Assembly: GCA_016649525.1 (NCBI GenBank)
Contig: JAENXM010000023.1
Coordinates: 1-13,322, forward strand
Reading direction: 5' to 3'
From: Actinomycetota bacterium
Lineage (GTDB): Bacteria > Actinomycetota > Geothermincolia > Fen-727 > Anoxymicrobiaceae
Length of the DNA stretch: 13,322 nucleotides
In this document: positions 1 to 6,528 of the stretch, in pieces
Layout of the letters: the number at the start of each line of letters is the position of its first letter
How positions within the stretch are numbered: position 1 is the stretch's first letter
Notes under the pieces: model-generated
Database searches by the model: none
The model's input: only the letters and a program-made list of their open reading frames with translations
What the model was told of the DNA's origin: nothing
Made by a program: the position numbers and the translations under genes

Positions 1-867
1 AGTACCAAACACAAGCCCGGTAGAAGGCATTTCAAAGGGGTCTGTTGTCTCGCGGTTCTTTTGCTACTGGTCCTTTTCGTCGCCGCACCCGGCTGCATTG
101 ACAAAGAGACCAGAAGCCCATCCACGAATCAGGGATCTGCAACCGGCAGCACTGTACAGCAAAAGGCCGGACCGCAATTCTCCTTCATCGTGTGCGGCGA
201 CCCGCAGAACAACTACCAGGTATTCGACAAGGTGCTCGAGGCAGCGAAGTCGGTCGACTTTATGATAATCGCAGGCGACGTTACCGGCAGCGGCACCCCC
301 ACGGAGTTCCAGAATTTCATCTCCAAAATGAAGGCAAGCGGCGTCAAGTACTACTGCGTGCCTGGTAACCATGACGTAGCCAGTGGCCCGGTCGATGGGA
401 TATACAGCGCTTACCTGGGGCCGCCACACCAGGCGTTCGACCACAAGAACTGCCACTTCGTGCTCATAGACAACAGCATAACATCTCTCGGCTTCTACCC
501 ACAGGAGCAGCAGTGGGTAACGGACGACCTCAAGACCGCCAAGGGGAAAGGTTACCAACATATCTTCGCAGTCTGCCACGTGGCCCCCGGCTTTCCATAC
601 TCAAGTCGTTACGACCCGTCGGAAAGAATCGGGATGGAGGCAAACGAGAACCTTGTGCCTATTCTTTCGTCCGGTAATGTTGAGGAGCTCTTCTGCGGGC
701 ATTTGCACGCTTACAGACAGTCAAAGGAAGATGGGATGCTCCTCACCATAACCGGCGGGGCGGGCGCCCCGCTCCACATGGTGCCTCAAAGCGGAGGATA
801 TTATCACTACGTACTGGTGAAGATTGACGGAGAGCGCCGCAGCCAGCAGGTCGTAAAATTAGAATGA
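1..867 (+). CDS. Metallophosphoesterase, calcineurin-like, probable lipoprotein (5' end outside window)
   Basis: The frame is open from the first base to the TGA at 865-867. The first in-window start is the TTG at 61, but the residues encoded before it (KPGRRHFKGVCC) form a positively charged n-region followed by the hydrophobic run LAVLLLLVLFVAAPGC, so the true start probably lies left of the window. The Cys in AAPGC looks like a weak lipobox, which would make this a lipid-anchored extracytoplasmic protein. Calcineurin-like metallophosphoesterase motifs occur in order: GDPQ, AGDVT, PGNHD, CHVAPGF and GHLHAY. These supply the metal-binding Asp, Asn and His residues of a dinuclear phosphohydrolase. 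Motif I is DPQ rather than the usual DxH. The substrate cannot be read from the sequence; cyclic nucleotide, nucleotide and phosphoester substrates are all known in the family. It is convergent with the UPF0182 gene, 18 nt away. Confidence 0.85.
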   Translation, partial: STKHKPGRRHFKGVCCLAVLLLLVLFVAAPGCIDKETRSPSTNQGSATGSTVQQKAGPQFSFIVCGDPQNNYQVFDKVLEAAKSVDFMIIAGDVTGSGTPTEFQNFISKMKASGVKYYCVPGNHDVASGPVDGIYSAYLGPPHQAFDHKNCHFVLIDNSITSLGFYPQEQQWVTDDLKTAKGKGYQHIFAVCHVAPGFPYSSRYDPSERIGMEANENLVPILSSGNVEELFCGHLHAYRQSKEDGMLLTITGGAGAPLHMVPQSGGYYHYVLVKIDGERRSQQVVKLE

Positions 868-885
868 CGCGAGACGTATCTTTTC

Positions 886-3684
886 TTACTGGTTTGCTTC
901 GGCGAGCTGGTTGAGAATGTCGTTCAGTTGACTCAAGTAGTTGCCGTACGCGGACCAGTCGCCCGCCTTCTGCGCCTCAACCGCCTTGTTGTATAGATCG
1001 AGAGCCTGTTTGGTGAGGTCTGAGATCTCTACGGCCGGCTTTTGCTCGGGTGGCGGCGTGATAGCGCTCGGGGGAGCGCCGGCGAAGAGCCTCGCAATCG
1101 CCTGATCGAGGGTCCCCTCCATCACCACCTGCTGACCGTAGACCACGACCACCCGCTTGATCTGCGGTATGGGTATCTGGGTGGCCTGCAGGTAAAGCGG
1201 CTCGACATATATGAGTGACTGCTCAATCGGTATTACGAGCAGGTTGCCCCGGATGACCTGTGACCCCTCCTGCCTCCAGAGAGAGAGCTGCCTGCTGATT
1301 TCGGGATCCTGCTCGATCCTGCCCTCTATCTGCTCCGGTCCGTATATCAGGCGCCCCGACGGGAACATATAGTTGACCAACTCGCCGTAGTGCTCCCCGT
1401 CCATGCGCGCCCCGAGCCAGGAGATCATGTTCTGCTTGGTGTGGGGGACGAACGGCAGCATGAGAACCATCTCTTCGCCCTGTTCATCGGGCAGCTTCAT
1501 GATGACGTAGTAGGGCTCCATCGGCACCTTGCCGTCGGCTACCTCCTCGGGGAAATCCCACTCATCTTCCTTGTTGTAGAACTCCTTGGGGTCCGTCATG
1601 TGGTAGGTCCTGAGTATGTCCGACTGCGCCAGGAAGTAGTCCTCTGGATAGCGCAGGTGCCTTTTCAGGTCCTGGGGCATCTTGTCGAATGAGGTAAAGA
1701 TCTGCGGGAAGATCTTCTGGTAGGTAGCGATTATGGGGTCCTCCGGATCGATGACATACAACCAGACTTTGCCGTCGTATGCGTCAATCACAGCCTTCAC
1801 GGAATTGCGGACATAGTTGCCGAACCCGCTTGTGGGCTGCGAATACGGGAACTTGTCGGTGGTGGTGTACCCGTCTGCGATCCAGTAGAGCTTTCCATCA
1901 TCAGCCAGCACCATGTAGGGATCCTTGTCAAACTTCAGGAAGGGGGCGCTTTTGGCAAGCCGGTCTTTTACACTCCTATAGTACATCAGCCGCGAATCCC
2001 CTGTTACCTGGCCGCTGAAGAGGAGGCTTATGTCGCCGAACCTTATTGAGAACAGGATCTTCCTCCAGAAGGAATTGACCCGGACGCCGCCATCACCCTT
2101 ATAGACCGTATACATCTTCTTATCGCCCCTGGGATAATCGAACTCCTTCTCGCTGGAATCGACGGCGATATAATCGTTGGACTTCTCGCCGAAGTAGATC
2201 TCGGGCCTTTTCACCTGGAGGTTGGTCTGGCCCTTCGGCGGGATGTCCTCGATCAGGAAGACCGGGTTGCCCTCGCTCGACACGTCGTTGCTCGCGTTCA
2301 GGCATGCTCCGTAACCGTGGGTATAGACCAGGGTCTTATTCACCCAGGTACGCGCCGATTCGGGCAGGTTCGACTGCAGCATCTCGCGGGCACCGATCAA
2401 GGTTTGCCTGTAGACGTTGTCGATCGTATATCGATCCACATCGACGTCGTTGAACATATAGTACTGCCGAATCGCCTGCAGTTGCTGGTAAGTGTTGAGC
2501 AGGGGACGCGGGTCCCAGAGCCTTATGTTCCTCACGGTGGTCTGGTTCCTCCGGATCCCCTCCTGGTCGAGGCTCAGGCCGGCCTCGAACGGCTTTGTCT
2601 GCACCTCGTTTATCTTGTAAGCCTGGCGGGTGAAATCGATGTTGTATTTTAGATACTGGGATTCCTTGGTCCGCTCGTTGGGTTTCACAACATAGTTCTG
2701 CACTATCAATGGATATACCGTCCCGGCAAGGAATGCCACGACGACGAGAGATCCCACCGCGATAGCGGGCAGTTTCCAGCCACGGTACCGTATGTTTATG
2801 AGGAGAATAACGGCGGCCAACAGTGCCAGGACGAACATTATCCACAGGGCTGGAAGCTGCGCATGCACGGCTGTATATCCGGCCCCGTAGACGACCCCCT
2901 TCTTGGAGAAAAGGACCTCGTACATGTTGAGCCTGTATGACCATGCCTTTGCCAGGAAGACCAGCGCCAGGAGGACGGAGAGGTGCGCCTTCACGTGCGG
3001 AGCCAGCATGTCCGGGCCGCGTTTCAGGCGGACCCCCCCGGTTAACACGTAGACAACCGCGGTTACAAACAGTATGAAGATCAGGGAAGAAAGAAACCAG
3101 TCAACGAGGGCTCTCTGGAAGGGGTACGAGAAAGCGTAGAAACCGATGTCCTTGTTGAACAGCGGGTCTTTTGTCCCGAACGAGGTGTGGTTCAAGAACT
3201 TGAGAACCATCTCCCACTTGCCTCCCCACCCGAGCCCGGCGAAGAAGGCGGCCAGTACGCAGAATACGACAGTGCCAATGCTGATCAGCTTCCCCGAGGT
3301 CTTCCTGGCCTTATCGATGAAGGACTCGAGGGGGGAGCCCTCCGCGCTGATCTTCTGCGAGGGCGGGATCCTGCGCGCCAGCAAGACGTTGGCGTAGATC
3401 AATACGAAGAAGACCGCCCCGAAGATTATGACCATGAGTATCTTGGCCCAGAACATCTTCCAGAAGAGGTTCTGGAACCCCTGGTGGTTATACCAGAGCG
3501 CGTCGGTATAGAAGCTCGCGAACGGGAAGATGAAAGCGAAAAAGACGATGATGACGAGAAGCCCGATGATTATGATGGCACGCCGCTTTGTGAAGCCCTT
3601 CTTCAGCCTGTCCCCCATCCCGGAGAGCTTCACTTCCTCCAACTTCTTCGACCAGTTCTCAAAGCTGTCAAAACCTAGCGGCAT
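886..3684 (-). CDS. UPF0182 family integral membrane protein
   Basis: A 932-residue protein matching the UPF0182 (COG1615) family in length and layout. About seven hydrophobic segments lie near residues 34-57, 79-102, 133-153, 194-216, 233-249, 278-298 and 304-328, followed by a roughly 600-residue, presumably extracytoplasmic, domain. Recognisable family stretches include GFYAFSYPFQ after the third segment, LWDPRPLLNTYQQLQ, YTHGYG, and an acidic helical C-terminal tail (DLYNKAVEAQKAGDW) resembling a short repeat-type helix pair. The function of the family is unknown. The start is ATG with a G-rich SD-like stretch just upstream, 14 nt after the Sir2 gene stop, so the two are likely co-transcribed. 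Family assignment is from remembered sequence patterns and is strong; a role in envelope biology is only inferred from topology. Confidence 0.9.
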   Translation of the reverse strand: MPLGFDSFENWSKKLEEVKLSGMGDRLKKGFTKRRAIIIIGLLVIIVFFAFIFPFASFYTDALWYNHQGFQNLFWKMFWAKILMVIIFGAVFFVLIYANVLLARRIPPSQKISAEGSPLESFIDKARKTSGKLISIGTVVFCVLAAFFAGLGWGGKWEMVLKFLNHTSFGTKDPLFNKDIGFYAFSYPFQRALVDWFLSSLIFILFVTAVVYVLTGGVRLKRGPDMLAPHVKAHLSVLLALVFLAKAWSYRLNMYEVLFSKKGVVYGAGYTAVHAQLPALWIMFVLALLAAVILLINIRYRGWKLPAIAVGSLVVVAFLAGTVYPLIVQNYVVKPNERTKESQYLKYNIDFTRQAYKINEVQTKPFEAGLSLDQEGIRRNQTTVRNIRLWDPRPLLNTYQQLQAIRQYYMFNDVDVDRYTIDNVYRQTLIGAREMLQSNLPESARTWVNKTLVYTHGYGACLNASNDVSSEGNPVFLIEDIPPKGQTNLQVKRPEIYFGEKSNDYIAVDSSEKEFDYPRGDKKMYTVYKGDGGVRVNSFWRKILFSIRFGDISLLFSGQVTGDSRLMYYRSVKDRLAKSAPFLKFDKDPYMVLADDGKLYWIADGYTTTDKFPYSQPTSGFGNYVRNSVKAVIDAYDGKVWLYVIDPEDPIIATYQKIFPQIFTSFDKMPQDLKRHLRYPEDYFLAQSDILRTYHMTDPKEFYNKEDEWDFPEEVADGKVPMEPYYVIMKLPDEQGEEMVLMLPFVPHTKQNMISWLGARMDGEHYGELVNYMFPSGRLIYGPEQIEGRIEQDPEISRQLSLWRQEGSQVIRGNLLVIPIEQSLIYVEPLYLQATQIPIPQIKRVVVVYGQQVVMEGTLDQAIARLFAGAPPSAITPPPEQKPAVEISDLTKQALDLYNKAVEAQKAGDWSAYGNYLSQLNDILNQLAEANQ

Positions 3685-3698
3685 GATCCCCCCCGCTC

Positions 3699-4466
3699 TT
3701 AATCCCGGACCGCACCCTTCAGCCCGCGGTAGGCCTCAAGCACCTGCGGCATCACTTCTCCGGCTTTTCCAATCAGTATAATATCAGCGATCTCGTCGTA
3801 AGCGGTAGCTGTGATGTTTACGAACACAAGCGTTGCGCCGCTCCTGTGGGCGTAGGACGGAAGCGTGGCGGCGGGGAAGATTTCAAGCCCTGCCCCTATA
3901 ACAAACATCAGGTCGCAGCTTGTTGCGTACTCGATCGCCCTTTGCAGTACGGACGCGTTCAAAGGCTCCCCGAAAAACACCACATCCGGCTTTATGGTCC
4001 CCACGCACGAGGCGCAAACGGGGATGACATTCCCGAGTGCCAGTTCCTTTATCTCGTCGTAATCGAACTGCCGGCCGCACGAGAGGCAGGTCCCGGTCCG
4101 ATACGTACCGTGCAGCTCCAGCACTATGGAGCTATCGGCCTCCTGGTGAAGGTTGTCAATGTTCTGCGTGATCACGGCTTCGCATTTCCCAAGCCGCTCG
4201 AGCTCGGCGAGCGCTATGTGGGCCGCGTTAGGCTCCGCGTTCTCGAGGAGTGGGTGGAGTTCAGCCGACATCTCCCAGAATTTCGTCGGGTCGTTGATGA
4301 ACGATTCGTAAGTGGCGTAGACGGAAGGGTCGTACCTCGTCCAGAGACCCCCCGGTGAACGGAAGTCCGGGATACCGGATTCAGTCGATATCCCGGAGCC
4401 GGTCAGCGCCACAACCCTTTGCGAAGACTCGGTAATCTGAGCCACTTTCTCGAAATCGTCACTCAA
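3699..4466 (-). CDS. cobB: Sir2-type NAD-dependent protein deacetylase
   Basis: A 255-residue sirtuin, which removes acyl groups from lysines using NAD+ and yields nicotinamide and O-acetyl-ADP-ribose. Visible motifs: GSGISTESGIPDFRSPGG (NAD-binding loop, residues 23-40), TQNIDNLH (100-107), catalytic His119 in LELHG, zinc ligands Cys127, Cys130, Cys151 and Cys154, and FFGEPL (164-169). The helix after the NAD loop lacks the Tyr-x-x-Arg pair of SirT5/CobB desuccinylases, and the sequence resembles Thermotoga Sir2 (class U), so plain deacetylation is more likely. The usual GTSL/GSSL ribose-contacting motif reads GAGL (191-194). Translation starts at TTG, chosen because GGAGGG lies 4 nt upstream; no in-frame ATG precedes it. 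It sits between glyA and UPF0182; the 100-nt gap before it shows no clear promoter or terminator. Confidence 0.93.
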   Translation of the reverse strand: MSDDFEKVAQITESSQRVVALTGSGISTESGIPDFRSPGGLWTRYDPSVYATYESFINDPTKFWEMSAELHPLLENAEPNAAHIALAELERLGKCEAVITQNIDNLHQEADSSIVLELHGTYRTGTCLSCGRQFDYDEIKELALGNVIPVCASCVGTIKPDVVFFGEPLNASVLQRAIEYATSCDLMFVIGAGLEIFPAATLPSYAHRSGATLVFVNITATAYDEIADIILIGKAGEVMPQVLEAYRGLKGAVRD

Positions 4467-4470
4467 TAGA

Positions 4471-4476
4471 CCCTCC
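4471..4476 (-). promoter_or_regulatory. Ribosome binding site deciding the Sir2 TTG start
   Basis: On the minus strand GGAGGG ends 4 nt before the TTG at 4466-4464. This is the only good Shine-Dalgarno match near the Sir2 N-terminus and supports the TTG start. Confidence 0.7.
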
Positions 4477-4566
4477 AGCGGGCTTCAAGGCTTTCATGAG
4501 TTTACCACAACGGCCACGCTCGGACAGTAAGATGGCTCAATGGATAACGGTCCTGTGGGGCATCGG

Positions 4567-5829
4567 TCAATCGAGCTCCGGATACAGTGGGAACCCCGCC
4601 AGGAGCCCGCGCACCTTCTCCCGCACATCCGCAAGGACCGACTCCTTCTCCCTCTCCTTGAGGGCGCGGGATATCAAGCCTCCCAGGGTATCCATGTGCT
4701 CCGGCCTCATGCCCCTCGTCGTGACCGCGGGCGTCCCTATCCTGATACCGCAGGTGACCGTGGGCGGCGTTTCATCGTAAGGGATCTCGTTCATGTTGAC
4801 GTTTATCCCGACCGACTCCAGGACGTCCTGGGCCTCCTTGCCGGAAAGGCCGTTCTGCCGCAGGTCTATGAGGAAGAGATGGGTCTCCGTGCCTCCGGAG
4901 ACTATGCGGAAGCCTTCCGAGCCCATCTTCTCGCAGAGTGCCTTCGCGTTGGTGACAATCGTCTCCTGATAGAGCTTGAACTCCGGCTGCAGGGCCTCTT
5001 TGAAACAGACGGCCTTCGCGGCGACCACGTGCATCAGGGGGCCTCCCTGCATCCCCGGGAAGACGACGGAGTCCAGGCGTTCCCTGTTCGACTCCCGCGT
5101 GAGCACCAGGCCGCCCCTCGGCCCCCTCAGCGTCTTGTGGGTGGTGCCGGTGACGTAATCGGCATACGGCACAGGGTCCGGGTGCACCCCGCCGACTACA
5201 AGCCCCCCAAAATGCGCCATGTCGACCATCAGCAACGCACCAACGTCATCCGCTATGCGGCGGAACGCCTCGAAATCGAGGCGTCGGGGGTAGGAGCTGC
5301 ACCCGGCCACGATGAGGCGTGGCTCTTCCTTCCTCGCGATCTCAGCGACCAGGTCGTAGTCGATCATCTCGGTTTCCCTGTCCACACCGTAATGGACCGC
5401 TTTGTAGAGCTTGCCGGAGAAGCTCGAGGCAGCTCCGTGGGAGAGGTGGCCCCCGCAGGTCAGGTCCATCGCCATCATCGTGTCGCCGGGTTTCAGCGAG
5501 CACACGTAGGCCGCCATGTTGGCCTGCACACCGGCATGAGGCTGAACGTTCGCGTGCTCGCAGCCGAACAGCTCCTTTGCCCGGCTCACCGCCAGTCTCT
5601 CCGCGATATCAACAGCTTCGCACCCGGAGTAGTACCTGTTGCCGGGGTAACCCTCAGCGTACTTGTTGGTGAGGATTGACCCCTGCGCCGCTAGAACTGC
5701 AAGCGAAGCGTAGTTCTCGCTCGCGATGAGGTTAACGAACTCCCTCTCTCTTTTCAGTTCCAGCTCGAGCGCCCCTGCGACCTCGGGGTCCATGCGTTTG
5801 AGTTCGCGGTCACCTATTGCTGGTCCCAA
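4567..5829 (-). CDS. glyA: Serine hydroxymethyltransferase
   Basis: A 420-residue PLP enzyme that interconverts serine and glycine while charging tetrahydrofolate with a one-carbon unit. Motifs: LIASENYAS (34-42), NKYAEGYPGNRYYSG (55-69, with the catalytic Glu and Tyr), VDMAH (202-206, Asp holding the PLP ring nitrogen), and VTGTTHKTLRGPRGG (226-240) with PLP-binding Lys232. The C-terminal TTRGM carries the substrate-carboxylate Arg. The length is normal for bacterial GlyA. Several positions differ from the common consensus, notably QPHAGVQAN in place of QPHSGSQAN or QPHSGAQAN, and AHFGGL in place of AHIAGL. The TTG start is supported by GGGAGGA ending 4 nt upstream. The gene follows rpiB after 10 nt, as in the conserved rpiB-glyA pairing of Gram-positive bacteria. 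Confidence 0.95.
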   Translation of the reverse strand: MGPAIGDRELKRMDPEVAGALELELKREREFVNLIASENYASLAVLAAQGSILTNKYAEGYPGNRYYSGCEAVDIAERLAVSRAKELFGCEHANVQPHAGVQANMAAYVCSLKPGDTMMAMDLTCGGHLSHGAASSFSGKLYKAVHYGVDRETEMIDYDLVAEIARKEEPRLIVAGCSSYPRRLDFEAFRRIADDVGALLMVDMAHFGGLVVGGVHPDPVPYADYVTGTTHKTLRGPRGGLVLTRESNRERLDSVVFPGMQGGPLMHVVAAKAVCFKEALQPEFKLYQETIVTNAKALCEKMGSEGFRIVSGGTETHLFLIDLRQNGLSGKEAQDVLESVGINVNMNEIPYDETPPTVTCGIRIGTPAVTTRGMRPEHMDTLGGLISRALKEREKESVLADVREKVRGLLAGFPLYPELD

Positions 5830-5833
5830 TTAT

Positions 5834-5840
5834 TCCTCCC
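5834..5840 (-). promoter_or_regulatory. Ribosome binding site deciding the glyA TTG start
   Basis: Minus-strand GGGAGGA lies 4 nt before the TTG at 5829-5827 and touches the rpiB stop codon. It favours this TTG over the ATG at internal residue 13. Confidence 0.75.
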
Positions 5841-6346
5841 TAACCGGTCGACCCATCCGTCTTCATGTACTTGCGTTCGATCTCCCTGATTTTATCAAGC
5901 CGTCGTACGTGGCGGGCCCCGGTTTCCTCCCGGCCCTCGAACTCCGTGGTCATGAACGTATCCAGGATTCGCCTGGCCTGCTCCTCGCCTATCACACGCG
6001 CTCCCATCGTAAGGACGTTCGCGTCGTTGTGCAGACGGCTGAACCTCGCGGTGTACTCGTCGTTGCAGACCGCAGCCCTTACACCGGGGACTCTGTTTGC
6101 CACCATGCTCATCCCTACACCGGTAGCACAGACCAGTACTCCCTTCTCTGCCTCACCGCGGCTCACCACCTCCGCGACCTTCAGGGCAAAATCCGGATAG
6201 TCGCACGACTCATCCGAATACGTTCCCATGTCCTCGACACTGTAGCCCGCCTCAACGAGCGTACTCTTCAAGTTCCCCTTCATGTTGTACCCCGCGTGAT
6301 CGCTCCCTATCGCTATAATTACGCTGCCCTTATGCTCCTGTACCAA
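5840..6346 (-). CDS. rpiB: Ribose-5-phosphate isomerase B
   Basis: A 168-residue RpiB/LacAB-family sugar-phosphate isomerase that interconverts ribose 5-phosphate and ribulose 5-phosphate in the pentose phosphate pathway. Motifs: IAIGSDHAGY (11-20, substrate-binding Asp16 and His17), VCATGVGMSMVANR (72-85) with the catalytic Cys73 and phosphate loop, and RLHNDANVL (104-112). The C-terminal GARHVRR matches the family's phosphate-contacting Arg region, and a short charged tail follows. The start is TTG, with GGAG six nt upstream; no alternative start fits the conserved N-terminus better. It is the B. subtilis ywlF counterpart in position (between the phosphatase and glyA). The element at 6392-6528 lies just upstream and may influence its transcription. 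Confidence 0.94.
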   Translation of the reverse strand: MVQEHKGSVIIAIGSDHAGYNMKGNLKSTLVEAGYSVEDMGTYSDESCDYPDFALKVAEVVSRGEAEKGVLVCATGVGMSMVANRVPGVRAAVCNDEYTARFSRLHNDANVLTMGARVIGEEQARRILDTFMTTEFEGREETGARHVRRLDKIREIERKYMKTDGSTG

Positions 6347-6380
6347 TTCCCGCTCCCATTATGTCTGAACTACGGCCAAG

Positions 6381-6409
6381 ATTCTACCAGTTTGGGGTCA
6401 GGTCTTGAA
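6381..6409 (-). promoter_or_regulatory. Possible promoter for rpiB-glyA, half inside the inserted element
   Basis: On the minus strand a -10-like TAGAAT (6386-6381, five of six consensus bases) lies 17 nt after a weak -35-like TTCAAG (6409-6404, three of six). The -35 is inside the left terminal repeat of the element and the -10 is in the unique flank. Transcription would begin roughly 25-30 nt before the rpiB start. Short promoter matches occur by chance, so this is only a candidate. Confidence 0.28.
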
Positions 6410-6415
6410 ACGTGA
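6392..6415 (+). repeat. Left terminal inverted repeat of the element
   Basis: This 24-bp arm pairs with 6505-6528 at 23 of 24 positions; the mismatch is A6400. Pairing does not extend on either side. Read inward it carries a stop in two of three frames, and the third frame (WGQVLKR...) stops within the element interior. Confidence 0.85.
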
Positions 6416-6434
6416 CTTATTAACCACTATTAAG

Positions 6435-6453
6435 CCCGGCCTCTCAGGCCGGG
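6435..6453. repeat. Internal hairpin A of the element
   Basis: A perfect 8-bp stem, CCCGGCCT against AGGCCGGG, with a 3-nt CTC loop. It is followed by ATCTTTG rather than a run of T, so it is a poor intrinsic terminator. Confidence 0.75.
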
Positions 6454-6461
6454 ATCTTTGA

Positions 6462-6480
6462 ACCGGGCTAAGAGCCCGGT
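6462..6480. repeat. Internal hairpin B of the element
   Basis: A perfect 8-bp stem, ACCGGGCT against AGCCCGGT, with a 3-nt AAG loop, 8 nt after hairpin A. Its 5' arm can instead pair with 6433-6439 (AGCCCGG/CCGGGCT), so the two hairpins can swap partners. No T-run follows on either strand. Confidence 0.75.
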
Positions 6481-6504
6481 CTAAATAATAATACGCGTTT
6501 GAAT

Positions 6505-6528
6505 TCACGTTTCAAGACCCGACCCCAA
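6505..6528 (-). repeat. Right terminal inverted repeat, also the 3' end of the phosphatase gene
   Basis: The 24-bp arm complementary to 6392-6415. Read on the minus strand its eight codons spell LGSGLET followed by TGA, in frame with the phosphatase. The outer edge of the element falls exactly on a codon boundary of that gene. Confidence 0.85.

Larger units (their letters stand above)
6392..6528. mobile_element. 137-bp MITE/REP-like element with 24-bp terminal inverted repeats
   Basis: The two ends are 24-bp inverted copies differing at one position (6392-6415 and 6505-6528, starting TTGGGGTC). The interior holds two perfect 8-bp hairpins in tandem and an AT-rich stretch (6481-6506). It encodes no protein. 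No target-site duplication is visible: the flanks read CCAGT on the left and CAACC on the right. Small palindromic elements mobilised in trans by Y1-type (IS200/RAYT-like) transposases lack such duplications, so that is the most natural class, by inference. The right arm forms the 3' end of the phosphatase gene. I recall similar GGGGTCAGGTCTTGAAA termini from other bacterial genomes but cannot confirm this here. Confidence 0.72.

Noticed and set aside
4459..4497. A 12-codon minus-strand ORF (ATG at 4497-4495) overlapping the Sir2 start, as a possible leader peptide
   Set aside because: No Shine-Dalgarno sequence precedes it and there are no regulatory codon runs or hairpins; it is likely chance.
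4467..4566. A promoter or terminator in the 100-nt gap between glyA and the Sir2 gene
   Set aside because: Possible -10 matches (TAAACT, TGGTAA) lack a decent -35 at proper spacing, and no stem with a T-run is present. I see nothing firm in it apart from the Sir2 ribosome binding site.
4540..5679. A 379-codon plus-strand open frame opposite glyA
   Set aside because: The minus strand encodes an unmistakable GlyA; the plus frame is Arg/His-rich and unrecognisable.
5726..6415. A 229-codon plus-strand open frame ending in GLET at the left arm of the element
   Set aside because: It is antisense to rpiB and glyA. Its ending merely shows that the element arm carries an in-frame stop.
6433..6490. 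The tandem hairpins as an intrinsic terminator after the phosphatase gene
   Set aside because: Stems are GC-rich, but neither strand has the following run of T residues, and the structure belongs to the inserted element.
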